From positions 2,666,001-2,730,000 of the forward strand of contig NC_072812.1 of NCBI RefSeq assembly GCF_003013715.1: a stretch of 64,000 nt of DNA. Reading direction: 5' to 3'. Of this stretch, positions 17,882 through 27,164 are shown one piece after another. Below the pieces are notes generated by a model. It was not told where the DNA came from, searched no databases, and worked only from the letters and a program-made list of their open reading frames with translations. Every line of letters starts with the position of its first letter. Position 1 is the stretch's first letter. The stretch comes from Candidozyma auris (Eukaryota > Ascomycota > Pichiomycetes > Serinales > Metschnikowiaceae). The translations under genes were made by a program, and so were the position numbers.

Positions 17882-19597
17882 TCAATCTTTCAAGCATAGT
17901 TTACCGTCCACTAGCTTAAGATTTGACTTCACAATGCTTATAATTCTCTGTTTGTTATCCTTGTGCATGCCGATGCGATGCTTCAACTTGAGCAATAGCT
18001 CCTTCGTTGCTAGCGGCTGGCTACGAACTATATCTATAACATCTTTAGTAGTCACTAATTCACCATTAGGTCCAGCGTCGTTGAGGTCAGTCCCACCTGG
18101 TGCCTCCGGTACGGGCAGAGCACTGCCACTCCGAACACCTGGAGATATGTCCTTCCTAGGTTTTTTGGAAGGCTCCTGAACTTCGACAGAACGGGCGCGC
18201 TTTCGAACGTGTGGGTTCCATTCACCTGGCTGAAATCCTTGCAAGAACTGTTTGGGTGCACGAATGACAACAAAGCCATCTTTGACGCTTGTAACAAACA
18301 TGGTTTTTGGTTTATTATAAACCTCCTCGTTAGGGCCACCGTCTGTAGGCTCGCGCTTAACCGTTATTTCTTCCTCCGAGTCTTCTCCACTCTCTAAGTC
18401 TGACTGAGAAACATACGGATTCTCTATTTCATTGTCATCACTGTCGTAAACTCCTCCTTCTGTTTTATGCAAAACTTTCTTTAATTTTTTACCCTCCTTA
18501 TCGACCTTTCTTGACTTCTCAACTTCAAAAAGGTCATTGATATCGTCATCACTGTCTTCAATATCCAGTTGCTTTCCTAGGTGAGCGGCTTTCAACATTT
18601 CTTTCTTCATTTTTTTCTCGGACAATTTGTTTTCTTCCTCCGCCCCATCCATGATTGGAGCTTCTTCATCATCAGCGAACTCTTCGTCAAAATCTAGCTC
18701 GTCATGATCCGAGTCACGATCGTTCAAAGACGACCCACCTTGTACAGTACGCATACGAGATTGACCTGAATGGTTTCTCGCTAGCATGTTCGATGAGGAG
18801 CCAGCTTGGGCACTGCCATTTGGTCTGCGAAATCTTCGGTCTGAGGACGTTCCATCGTCCATATGTTTCATGAGCCAGCGAGGAGCCGACTGATTTTTCT
18901 CCATCTTTGCTTCGGCTTCTTCAAGGGTTAAAGTAGCGTATTTGTTTCTTGGAGTGAATTTGTAAACCTTCTCTGCGGGGACCATCTTGAATCCGTCTTT
19001 ATCGAAGACAAACAAAACATGAGCTGATTCAGACAGACCGCCTTCGTAGTTACCAACAAAAATATTCTTGCCATCATAATCTTCGATCACCCAGGGATAA
19101 AATTCTTCGTAACGGAGTTTTCTCTTTTCCTCATCCATCATGTGTACTTGTTTCGTTTTCCGCTTAAACATATTTCTGCGGTGTTTGCGGGCGCCCCCAT
19201 CAGGCGCCACTTGAGACAAATCCATCTTGGATGGAACAGGATTACCACTCTCGTCTAGAATTTCCTCTCCACTATTTTGAGATAGGTCTTTTCCTACGTC
19301 CTGACCCTGCTTCTTTCGACGATCGAGTTCTTCTCTTGTGAGCTGAAACTGAATGTTTCTTGGATCTTTTCTATGCAATCTGACTGGCTTAGTGAAGTTC
19401 TTTATGATATCAACGTTCTGTTTTGTTTGGAATTTCATGATGTGGTTCCTAGTGTCCTTCAACTCCTCCTGAGAACAAGCTTTCAAAGGAATTACGTTCC
19501 AGTCGCTACCAGAAGCGCTCCTAGGAGGCGGCAGCACTTTTGGAGAGCCTTTTTCATCTTTAACCTTAGGATCTCTATTGATAGGAGACTGACTCAT
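17882..19597 (-). CDS. TFG1: TFIIF large subunit Tfg1 (RAP74)
   Basis: 571 residues from ATG 19597-19595 (MSQSPINRDP); an ATG at 19693 would add 32 residues of uncharacteristic sequence and cannot be excluded. Tfg1 binds RNA polymerase II with Tfg2 and stabilises initiation complexes. The N-terminal dimerisation barrel is recognisable in the WNVIPLKACSQEELKDTR block near 35-50, RNMFKRKTKQVHMMDE near 150, and FYPWVIEDYDGKNIFVGNYE near 180. An acidic, charged linker covers about 270-430, and the C-terminal winged helix ends in DGKLCLKD. The length is shorter than S. cerevisiae Tfg1 (735), mainly in linkers. Confidence 0.92.
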   Translation of the reverse strand: MSQSPINRDPKVKDEKGSPKVLPPPRSASGSDWNVIPLKACSQEELKDTRNHIMKFQTKQNVDIIKNFTKPVRLHRKDPRNIQFQLTREELDRRKKQGQDVGKDLSQNSGEEILDESGNPVPSKMDLSQVAPDGGARKHRRNMFKRKTKQVHMMDEEKRKLRYEEFYPWVIEDYDGKNIFVGNYEGGLSESAHVLFVFDKDGFKMVPAEKVYKFTPRNKYATLTLEEAEAKMEKNQSAPRWLMKHMDDGTSSDRRFRRPNGSAQAGSSSNMLARNHSGQSRMRTVQGGSSLNDRDSDHDELDFDEEFADDEEAPIMDGAEEENKLSEKKMKKEMLKAAHLGKQLDIEDSDDDINDLFEVEKSRKVDKEGKKLKKVLHKTEGGVYDSDDNEIENPYVSQSDLESGEDSEEEITVKREPTDGGPNEEVYNKPKTMFVTSVKDGFVVIRAPKQFLQGFQPGEWNPHVRKRARSVEVQEPSKKPRKDISPGVRSGSALPVPEAPGGTDLNDAGPNGELVTTKDVIDIVRSQPLATKELLLKLKHRIGMHKDNKQRIISIVKSNLKLVDGKLCLKD

Positions 19598-20466
19598 GGC
19601 TGAAGAAAAGGAATGAAATTCTACGGAGCTTTTACCCTTGAGATACAGAGTGCTACTCGCACATCTATATACAATACAAGCTGGCTGATCCATGGGGTAC
19701 GCATACTGCTAATATTTGTGTGGTCAGATATGGAGTTCAGCATTACAAGCAAAATTGATTATCCCTTGGGGCATCCCAGCGATCCATTATTTCGATTTTC
19801 ATCTATGAACTGGATCTCTCCAAATTACATGTGGTGATTCTCATCTCTTGTATCAAAGAAAGTATAAAGGCAAAAAGCCGGATAAAATATTGATTCCTCA
19901 TGTTCAAATCACCTCCATTCTTTCCCCGAAACAAAAAAATTTGCAAACTATTTCACATTCGTGTTGCAGGGTTCGATTTTGGGTGTTATGTGAGAACCAT
20001 CTCGCGACATGGATAGCGCTTCCTGGAAAGTGCCATATCAGCTATTGAATTGGTGCTTACCCCTAATCCTTATTCAAATGCAAGATGAAATAAGGAGGTA
20101 AGTAAGTTTTAATTCGACCATTGATTAGGTCAAGGCCCTCTACTGAGAGAGTTGAGTATCTGCACCCGTTGTGCGTCTGACACTCAAGGGTCTTTTTTTG
20201 CAGCCATTATGTGTGGTAAAATAAACTGATTTTGAAATGTGTTTAGAATTTGATAACAAGAAATTGAATAATACTCTTGAGATGTGTAAAGCCTCTAAAG
20301 CTGTGAAAATCAGCTGAACTGACCCACCACTGTGAATCATAGTAATCTCGCTTAGCGCTTGTATTCCGAATTCCCTCGCCGGTTATCTTCGCGAGGCCGG
20401 TACCGGCGAAATTATTCACCGTCCTATTTGAAATATTCAGTTCGACCAAGGTACCTCTTCATAGTA
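19598..20466. other. Divergent promoter region TFG1 / mitochondrial carrier
   Basis: About 870 bases with no supported gene. A string GGTTCGATTTT near 19973 resembles a tRNA B box but has no partner A box. An in-frame extension of the carrier frame back to TTG 20359 is Arg-rich but lacks an ATG. Confidence 0.5.
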
Positions 20467-21342
20467 ATGACCGAATCGGAGGCAAAACCGCCCCCGCCCA
20501 AGTACCTAGGCTTTATAGCTGGTATGTTTTCGGGTGTGACGAAAAATGCAGTGGGCCATCCGTTCGATACTGTGAAAGTTAGATTGCAGACTTCTGAAGG
20601 ACGATTCAAAGGCCCTATGGATTGTGTTTGGCAGACGTTCAAGTCAGAAGGCATCAGGGGCTTCTATAAGGGCTTCACACCTCCCTTGGTGGGATGGGTG
20701 CTTATGGACTCTGTGATGCTTGGGTCTCTCCATTTGTATAGACGGCTCGTGAAGGAGAATTTCTATCCCGAGGAGAAGAAGCTCCCGCTCTCAGGGTACA
20801 TCATAGCCGGATTAGGAAGTGGCTGGACTGTTTCCTTCGTGGCTGCTCCGATAGAGCAATTCAAGGCAAGACTACAGGTGCAATACGATGCCAAAACAAG
20901 AATCTACTCGGGACCATTAGATGTGGCAAAGAAGCTCTGGAAAATATCTCCATTGACATGGTATACTGGTCTTTTTAGTACAATGGTGTTTCGGACAAAT
21001 TTCATTTTCTGGTGGGGCTCGTATGAGCTTATAACAAACTGGTTCAAAGAGAATACCAACATGTCTCCGGCGTCGATCAACTTTTGGTCTGGTGGACTTT
21101 CTGCTACCGTCTTTTGGATATTTGCGTACCCTGCTGATGTTGTGAAGCAGACCATCATGACAGACAGCCCAATAAAACTGCAGAAGAAGTTCCCCCGCTA
21201 TATCGACGCAGCGAAATATATTTATCATGAAAAGGGATTAGGAGGATTTACAAGAGGCTTTGGGCCGTCAATATTACGTTCGTTTCCAGCTAATGCTGCT
21301 GCTTTAGCCGCATTCGAGGCGGTGATGAGGTTCTTGCATTAA
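20467..21342 (+). CDS. Mitochondrial carrier family (SLC25) protein
   Basis: 291 residues from ATG 20467 (MTESEAKPPPPKYLGFIAGM). Three carrier repeats each bear the P-x-(D/E)-x-x-K signature: HPFDTVKVRLQ near 30, APIEQFKARLQ near 133 and YPADVVKQTIM near 225. Six transmembrane helices are therefore expected in the inner membrane. Sequence between repeats (GFYKGFTPPLVGW, YTGLFSTMVFRTNFIFWWGSYE) resembles the carnitine/ornithine/amino-acid carrier branch (Crc1, Ort1, Ymc1-type). The exact substrate cannot be read by eye. The region upstream of the ATG is open back to TTG 20359 and Arg-rich, but carriers normally lack a presequence. Confidence 0.85.
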   Translation: MTESEAKPPPPKYLGFIAGMFSGVTKNAVGHPFDTVKVRLQTSEGRFKGPMDCVWQTFKSEGIRGFYKGFTPPLVGWVLMDSVMLGSLHLYRRLVKENFYPEEKKLPLSGYIIAGLGSGWTVSFVAAPIEQFKARLQVQYDAKTRIYSGPLDVAKKLWKISPLTWYTGLFSTMVFRTNFIFWWGSYELITNWFKENTNMSPASINFWSGGLSATVFWIFAYPADVVKQTIMTDSPIKLQKKFPRYIDAAKYIYHEKGLGGFTRGFGPSILRSFPANAAALAAFEAVMRFLH

Positions 21343-21718
21343 ATCGTCTCTTCATTTCCCACATATGGACTTTCGTTACATACTTTTATCAATAGACCTA
21401 GCATCAACAGCACAATATCTCGATTCAATCGATAGCTTCCGGATCTCATTAAGACTCTAGCCACCTCAAGCCCTAGTTTTATAGCTCACTGTCATTTCTC
21501 CGCAGTGATTGACATCTATAGTGAAAATTCTGATGTCACAACCGCTATTTATGTGACATCAATACATCTCAAACCATTTGATCCACGGGTCTCGAAATCA
21601 AACTGGATGAGGATTGTCGATTGAGTCTAATAAACATATCAAGCGTATCTATATCAATTTGACAGAAGCCTTTAAGCGTTTGCATTGGCCAACCTAGAGG
21701 CTTTGGTCTCAGGAGACA
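21343..21718. other. Convergent 3' intergenic region with inverted repeat
   Basis: 376 bases between the convergent carrier and PEX39 stops. Contains a 10-bp perfect inverted repeat (21531-21540 and 21552-21561) with an 11-base loop. No gene seen. Confidence 0.55.
21531..21561. repeat. Perfect 10-bp inverted repeat
   Basis: TGATGTCACA at 21531-21540 and its reverse complement at 21552-21561 flank an 11-base spacer. Placed between convergent 3' ends, it could fold as an RNA hairpin in both transcripts, or act as a paired bZIP-like (TGACATCA) site. Confidence 0.6.
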
Positions 21719-22207
21719 TTATTGCTGCGATTCCTTCGCCACTTCCCATGGCTTGGCTCTGACAGGAGCCTCAGGAGTGGAGCTTTGCTCAGTGAGAACA
21801 GTATCTGGGATTTGCTTGATGCCAGGCACTGGCTTTCCGGACACGATGAGGTCTACCACATGTTGATAATTGTTGGAGTATGGGGCTTGTTCTTTCTCCT
21901 CACCAACAGGAGGCTCCTGCTGGGACTCCTCAATGGAAGTGATCTTGCCGCCTGAGTTTCTCTTCCATGCGTAATAGTCGTCAAGATTTAAGATGTTGCC
22001 AGTATGTGAACAGTAAAAGAAGGACTTGGCCTGGTCAACTAACTGTTGTTTCTCAATGGCGGGAATCGTTGACACGCTGGGATCGCTCTCCTTGAGCTTC
22101 TCAAGGTGATTATGCAAAATCTCATGAAGCCCGTCCTGGAAGTCCTTTAGAGAGTCCCAATCAAAGTTATCAAATTCAATGTATACCTTTTCTTGAGGGT
22201 CCAGCAT
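21719..22207 (-). CDS. PEX39: Peroxisomal PTS2-import factor Pex39 (YJR012C homologue)
   Basis: 162 residues. A conserved acidic N-terminal half (MLDPQEKVYIEFDNFDWDSL) leads to the family core YQHVVDLIVSGKPVPGIKQI at about 113-132, and then RAKPWEV close to the C-terminus (about 149-155). The PGI(K/R)-IP and KPWE motifs are shared by yeast YJR012C and human C6orf226, recently described as PEX39, which helps Pex7 import PTS2 cargo into peroxisomes. The neighbour supports the call: it is divergently paired with GPI14, as YJR012C is with YJR013W (GPI14) in S. cerevisiae, with only 61 bases between the starts. The functional statement comes from the family, not from this sequence. Confidence 0.78.
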   Translation of the reverse strand: MLDPQEKVYIEFDNFDWDSLKDFQDGLHEILHNHLEKLKESDPSVSTIPAIEKQQLVDQAKSFFYCSHTGNILNLDDYYAWKRNSGGKITSIEESQQEPPVGEEKEQAPYSNNYQHVVDLIVSGKPVPGIKQIPDTVLTEQSSTPEAPVRAKPWEVAKESQQ

Positions 22208-22268
22208 TATGGTTGTGTAATATTCTCACAGAGCGCGCTCACAATTTCTAGATACCTTTAGCGTCGTC

Positions 22269-23537
22269 ATGGTGGCCTTGAGCACGAACAAAGTTATTGC
22301 TTTGGGATTGTTACTCAGAATTGGGTTTTTCCTCTTTGGAATTGTTCAGGATAAGCTTCTGCCCGTCAAGTATACGGACATAGACTATGTTGTATTCTCT
22401 GATGCTGCTCAGTACGTAGCGCTGGATAAATCGCCATACATGAGAGAGACCTACAGATACACGCCATTGCTAGCCTGGATTCTATTACCGGGAACACTTG
22501 GGGGCTTATGGGAACATTATGGGAAAGCAGTCTTCATTCTCTGTGATATGTTGACAGGCATTCTAATCATCAAGTCTCTTCAACGAGATGTGATTCCTGA
22601 TACCAGACCATCGGCAACATTCTTCCAGAGGAATAAATTGCCAATCCTTTCTGCTATTTGGATTCTTAACCCTATGGTGATAACTATCAGTACCAGGGGT
22701 TCATCTGAGAGTGTGTTGTCGTGCCTCATAATGTTAGCTATTGAGAATCTCATGCAAGGCCAATTGTTTATGTCTGCCGTGTGGTTGGGATTGTCGATTC
22801 ACTTTAAGATTTACCCAGTGATATTCTTGCCTGCTATCATGCTCCATCTTGTCGCAAAGCGGCCCTCATTGATCAGAGGCTTGCTGAATGTACCTGTCAT
22901 CGGCTGGATCAATTCGGCCAACATGCTATACTTCGTGGTAACATTGGTTGCATTAGCGCTCACAAACTTCACGATGTACCACTTTTACGGTTACGAGTTC
23001 TTATATCATTCTTATATCTATCACTTGACTCGTTTAGACCATCGCCACAACTTTTCATTGTACAACACGGCACTTCAAGCCAAGGCAGCGAAAGATTATC
23101 TCATCAATAAGCCTGAAGGAATCGATGTAATAAGCCTTGTTTTTGGAAATATTGAAAAGATAGCTTTTGTCCCCCAGTTGTTACTTTCAGGAATCATTAT
23201 CCCAGTGGCCCTAGCCAGACAAAACCTTATGGGCTGCCTTTTTATACAGACACTCACCTTTGTCACCTTTAACAAGGTGATCACATCACAATACTTCATT
23301 TGGTATTTGATCTTCTTACCAGGCTATCTTGCTAAGTCCAAAATCATAAGAACTGAGTATAGGCTCAAAGGGTTCATAATGATTGCATCTTGGGTGCTTG
23401 GTCAAGGCTTGTGGCTATTTTACGCGTACAGGTTGGAATTTATTGGAGAGAATACATTTAATGAGCTCTTGATAGCATCAGTTATATTTTTCATCACAAA
23501 TTGTTGGCTCATAGGTGAGTTTATATCCCTGGCGTGA
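22269..23537 (+). CDS. GPI14: GPI mannosyltransferase I catalytic subunit Gpi14 (PIG-M)
   Basis: 422 residues, polytopic ER membrane protein that adds the first mannose to the GPI precursor using dolichol-phosphate-mannose. The luminal DxD motif is in KYTDIDYVVFSDAAQY at about 36-50, followed by the diagnostic SPYMRETYRYTPLLAWIL. HFKIYPVIFLPAI near 180 and FNKVITSQYFIWYLIFLPGY near 338-357 are further PIG-M blocks. Codon 52 is CTG at a position where relatives carry polar residues. It shares a very short bidirectional promoter with PEX39. Confidence 0.95.
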   Translation: MVALSTNKVIALGLLLRIGFFLFGIVQDKLLPVKYTDIDYVVFSDAAQYVALDKSPYMRETYRYTPLLAWILLPGTLGGLWEHYGKAVFILCDMLTGILIIKSLQRDVIPDTRPSATFFQRNKLPILSAIWILNPMVITISTRGSSESVLSCLIMLAIENLMQGQLFMSAVWLGLSIHFKIYPVIFLPAIMLHLVAKRPSLIRGLLNVPVIGWINSANMLYFVVTLVALALTNFTMYHFYGYEFLYHSYIYHLTRLDHRHNFSLYNTALQAKAAKDYLINKPEGIDVISLVFGNIEKIAFVPQLLLSGIIIPVALARQNLMGCLFIQTLTFVTFNKVITSQYFIWYLIFLPGYLAKSKIIRTEYRLKGFIMIASWVLGQGLWLFYAYRLEFIGENTFNELLIASVIFFITNCWLIGEFISLA

Positions 23538-23916
23538 GCAGCTTGCTTTGGTACGTTGATTGGAAGAGATATTGCCATGCTGACCTCTAGATCTCGAGTC
23601 TATATTAGGACTTTTGAAATTTCTTTTACCTTGATGGGCTACGATGACGATTTAGTGAACCATTCCGCTCTTCGAATATAGTAGAACTGAAGAGTCAGCG
23701 CGTTCAAGCTTGCTACGCGTCAATCAACCTAAAAAATTATCAATTGGATGCTCAAGCGAACTTCTAGGACTGGGGAAGTATAATGAGGGTATCAACTGCA
23801 TGCACCTTTACCTAGGGCTGTCCTAGCAGAATACTGCATATTGTTGGCTGATCGAAAGTACGCTAGGTGAGATGAGTAGAACATACGCATTAAATAATAT
23901 AGCACGTTTATAAAAC
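23538..23916. other. Intergenic region GPI14 / SKI6
   Basis: 379 bases. GAGATGAG near 23869-23876 resembles the PAC motif of ribosome-biogenesis promoters and lies about 40 bases upstream of the SKI6 ATG. Nothing else recognised. Confidence 0.4.
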
Positions 23917-24657
23917 ATGTCCCGTATGGAACTATACTCACCAGAGGGACTCCGGATTGATGGAAGGAGGTGGAACGAATTGCGTCGGTTCGAGTGCCAG
24001 ATCAATACCCATCCACATTCTTCGGATGGCTCTTCATATGTGGAACATGGAAATACGAAGGTGATGTGCATTGTCAAGGGACCTATGGAACCTCATTCAA
24101 GAGCACAGCAAGATCAGACGGATGCATCAATAGAAGTCAATATAAACGTTGCCAGTTTTTCGACTCTAGAAAGAAAAAAGAGAAACAAAAACGAAAAACG
24201 TATTGTGGAGCTTAAAGCTACGCTTGAAAGAACTTTCGAACAGAGTGTGCTCACACATCTATACCCTAAAACGTTGATCGAAATAGAGGTTCAGGTATTG
24301 GCGCAAGACGGTGGAATGTTGGCCAGTATCACCAATGCAATCACTTTGGCTCTCATAGATGCAGGTATTGCTATATATGATTACGTTTCCGCCGTGACAG
24401 TGGGCCTACATGATCAGACGCCATTATTGGATCTTAATTCGTTGGAGGAGGGAGATATGAGCTGTTTGACTGTTGGGGTTGTGGGTAAGAGCGAAAAGAT
24501 GGCTATGTTACTTATGGAAGATAAAATGCCCATTGATCATTTAGAGTCAGTATTGGGAATAGCTATTGCGGGAAGTCATAAAATAAGAGAGTTACTTGAT
24601 GACGAGGTCAGAAGGCACGGAAACAAAAGACTCGCCAAACTACAGAGCAAGGCCTAG
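23917..24657 (+). CDS. SKI6: RNA exosome core subunit Ski6/Rrp41
   Basis: 246 residues, the same length as yeast Ski6. RNase PH fold: MSRMELYSPEGLRIDGRRWN at the start, GSSYVEHGNTKVMCIVKGP near 38-57, and VQVLAQDGGMLASITNAITL near 127-146. It is one of the six PH-type subunits of the exosome ring, which channels RNA to Rrp44 in nucleus and cytoplasm; the yeast PH subunits are catalytically inactive. A PAC-like GAGATGAG just upstream fits co-regulation with ribosome biogenesis genes. Confidence 0.96.
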   Translation: MSRMELYSPEGLRIDGRRWNELRRFECQINTHPHSSDGSSYVEHGNTKVMCIVKGPMEPHSRAQQDQTDASIEVNINVASFSTLERKKRNKNEKRIVELKATLERTFEQSVLTHLYPKTLIEIEVQVLAQDGGMLASITNAITLALIDAGIAIYDYVSAVTVGLHDQTPLLDLNSLEEGDMSCLTVGVVGKSEKMAMLLMEDKMPIDHLESVLGIAIAGSHKIRELLDDEVRRHGNKRLAKLQSKA

Positions 24658-24781
24658 AGGAGTGGCTGCGCATCACGAAATAAAGAGCATACACATGAGA
24701 CAATTCAATAAATTGCGTAGACTTAATACAGCGCTAGGGCTGCTGGTGATATATAAGTGTCGAAGAGGGCAAAAAGGAAGC

Positions 24782-24853
24782 TGACACGGACAGGAATCGA
24801 ACCTGCAACCCTTTGATTTGGAATCAAAAGCTCTGCCATTGAGCCACCGCATC
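24782..24853 (-). tRNA. tRNA-Trp (anticodon CCA), no intron
   Basis: 72-nt cloverleaf on the minus strand. Acceptor GATGCGG pairs with CCGTGTC (two wobbles), discriminator A. D arm GCTC/GAGC, anticodon stem TTTGA/TCAAA with loop TTCCAAA, and T arm GCAGG-TTCGATT-CCTGT are all present. The sequence is close to S. cerevisiae tRNA-Trp, but the anticodon loop is uninterrupted, whereas the S. cerevisiae genes carry an intron. Confidence 0.95.
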
Positions 24854-25840
24854 AGTTAATTGAAAAATTGATGATCGCAAAAAACTATATAATCTATATT
24901 AAATTCTTATAAAAATCTCTTGGAGCTCAAACCTCATTTAGTTAATTTCAATTTAATTCACCCTTTGGAAACTCACCTGATCTCCTTATTGGGTTTTTTG
25001 TGTAGGTTTAAAGCTGAGGAAGAGATGTGTGAAACATCTTGACCTTGGCGACCCTCAATCAACGTATTCATCAAAAGAAAAAAAAACGGAGAAAGAAATC
25101 CCATTTTGGAAAGATATCATAGAATGGAAAAATTGACCTCCTCCAACGTCCTCATAATGATTGTTTAAAGGTGGTCATCCCTTCCCCTGGCGGAGAGGCT
25201 TCTAAAAGTAGAAATGAACACCAAATTTTTGAACCTCTCGCCTACCCCATTCTCTGAGATCTGTGCAAGAATCAGGTTCTCCAGCTTGTCTCTCGTTTTT
25301 CGTTTGCCAAAACACTGAGATTCGTGAAACTTTCATGTGAGCTTGCCGCGCACCGGTTCCAAATTGGGTAGCCAACGTTGGTTGTGACACACGCAGCAAA
25401 CCAGATACAGAACGAGAGTGTCAGACATAATAACCTTTGTGAAAATTAGTTTTGGCAAAGCACCATTCTTTCGAGGTGATTGTCAAAGTCGCTTTATTTG
25501 TATCAACCTTATCCACCAAAGCAAACTCGAATTTTTTTTTTTAATAAAATAATAAGTCTGTTCGCACGCCCTAATCCGGATTCTTTTCCTTGTCAGAAGC
25601 CGTATACCTGCATTGTGCCAGTTTCCAAATCAAACCGGTGGTGATTTGTCTCCACGTATTCTCACCTTCGCATACGTACTTGACCTACCCACAGGTAAAC
25701 CACAATTCAAGACTCGCTGCTGAATTCAACAAGGGAAAACTTGTTGAAAGATTGCTTACCAAAACCTGTGATCTGAAGTAGTCAATATTTTTCTGTCTTT
25801 TTAGGTGTCTTTTGCGTGGAGAAGATTTATCAACAGCAGC
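24854..25840. other. Intergenic region tRNA-Trp / ERV29
   Basis: About 990 bases including the tRNA 5' flank and the ERV29 promoter. Short T/A tracts occur (for example near 25532-25545). No coding gene supported: open frames here start with TTG or GTG. Confidence 0.5.
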
Positions 25841-26836
25841 ATGTCGTACAGAGGCCCCAATCAATTCAACAACCAGTTCGGTGGTGGCCAATTCCAGCCT
25901 AACCAATTCAGTCAGGGTCAGTTCCAGCCTAATCAATTTCAGCACAACCAGTTTCAGGCCCCCCTTGGAAGACCGCCTGCCAATATTGGTCCGGTGCCTT
26001 CCCAGCTGTCTGGGTTGGAAAAACTCGAGAGTATCTCGAAGCAGATCGAGTCCGTGTTCGATACATACGGTGCTCCTTTGAAGCCCTACGTTCCTGCCAT
26101 TGGCCGCCTTTTCATCGTTGCTACTTTTTACGAGGATGCCATCAGAATCTTCTGCCAGTGGTCTGAGCAGGTGTACTACTTGCATGTTTACAGAAAAATT
26201 TGGAAGTGGCTCACTGTGCTCTTCCTTTTTCTGAACATCATTTTGATGTTGGGTGCTTCAACCCTATTGGTGTTCAGAAAACATTCAATGTACGCCACCT
26301 CTGTACTCTGCGGCATTGTCATTTTGCAAGGCATGTTTTACGGCTTGATATTTGATAGTCAGTTTTTGTTGAGAAATTTGTCGGTCGTTGGAGGTTTGAT
26401 TTTGGCATTTTCCGACTCTCTCGTCAGAGACAAGAGATCTTTATCAATGCCTGGATTACCGATGCTCAACAATAAGGATGACAAAAAGTATTTCTTGTTG
26501 GCTGGCAGATTGTTGTTGATCTTCTTATTCTTGGGATTTGTCTTTTCAGCGAACTGGTCCTTCATGAGAGTGCTTATCATTCTTGTTGGTCTTGCCGCGT
26601 GTACGTCGATTGTTGTTGGTTTCAAGACCAAGATTGCTGCTGGTGTATTGACCGTTCTTCTATTCACTTACAATGTATTTGTCAACCAGTTCTGGAGATA
26701 CTCATCCTTCAATGCCAACCGTGACTTCTTGAAGTATGAGTTCTTCCAGACTTTGTCTATTGTTGGTGGCCTTTTAATTATTGTCAATGCTGGAGCTGGT
26801 GAGTTGTCTATTGATGAGAAAAAGAAGATCTACTAA
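25841..26836 (+). CDS. ERV29: COPII cargo receptor Erv29 (SURF4 family)
   Basis: 331 residues from ATG 25841 (MSYRGP, identical to the yeast Erv29 start); the open frame extends upstream only to GTG. A cytosolic, Gln/Asn/Phe-rich N-terminal stretch, about residues 8-42, repeats QFQPNQF-like units, and then the SURF4 domain begins (LEKLESISKQIESVFD). Seven or so hydrophobic segments follow. Erv29 packages soluble glycoproteins such as pro-alpha-factor and CPY into COPII vesicles. The C-terminus KKIY provides a dilysine retrieval signal for COPI return to the ER. Confidence 0.95.
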   Translation: MSYRGPNQFNNQFGGGQFQPNQFSQGQFQPNQFQHNQFQAPLGRPPANIGPVPSQLSGLEKLESISKQIESVFDTYGAPLKPYVPAIGRLFIVATFYEDAIRIFCQWSEQVYYLHVYRKIWKWLTVLFLFLNIILMLGASTLLVFRKHSMYATSVLCGIVILQGMFYGLIFDSQFLLRNLSVVGGLILAFSDSLVRDKRSLSMPGLPMLNNKDDKKYFLLAGRLLLIFLFLGFVFSANWSFMRVLIILVGLAACTSIVVGFKTKIAAGVLTVLLFTYNVFVNQFWRYSSFNANRDFLKYEFFQTLSIVGGLLIIVNAGAGELSIDEKKKIY

Positions 26837-27164
26837 GGGCCATAGATGGGTCAGTAAAAAGCGGCAAACGTGCTCATGTTGTGGATGAGAAGTTTGCTTG
26901 CATTCACCTTCAGTCATTTATATTATGAGCAGAAACTTGATTGAGAAGGGAAAAATCCGGGCATCTTATTTTCTCGACAAACACATACAAAAGAAAAAAA
27001 GAAAAGCAAGAAAGAAAATAGTATTGGCATTATCTCTAGAGTGAAGACTTTATAGGAATGCTTACAACCAGTGAGTAGATTCGATGTAGCACACCCGTGC
27101 ACCACGATAATGGAGCCCATTTCTACATCGAATGGGATCACTTCTATTACCACACTTCAAAATA
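26837..27164. other. Intergenic region ERV29 / CYT2
   Basis: 328 bases; purine-rich AAAG tract near 26988-27020. Nothing else seen. An ATG at 27132, in frame with CYT2, could extend that protein by 11 residues. Confidence 0.5.

Noticed and set aside
19950..20000. B-box-like GGTTCGATTTT, possible tRNA
   Set aside because: No A box or acceptor stem could be placed at a suitable distance on either side.
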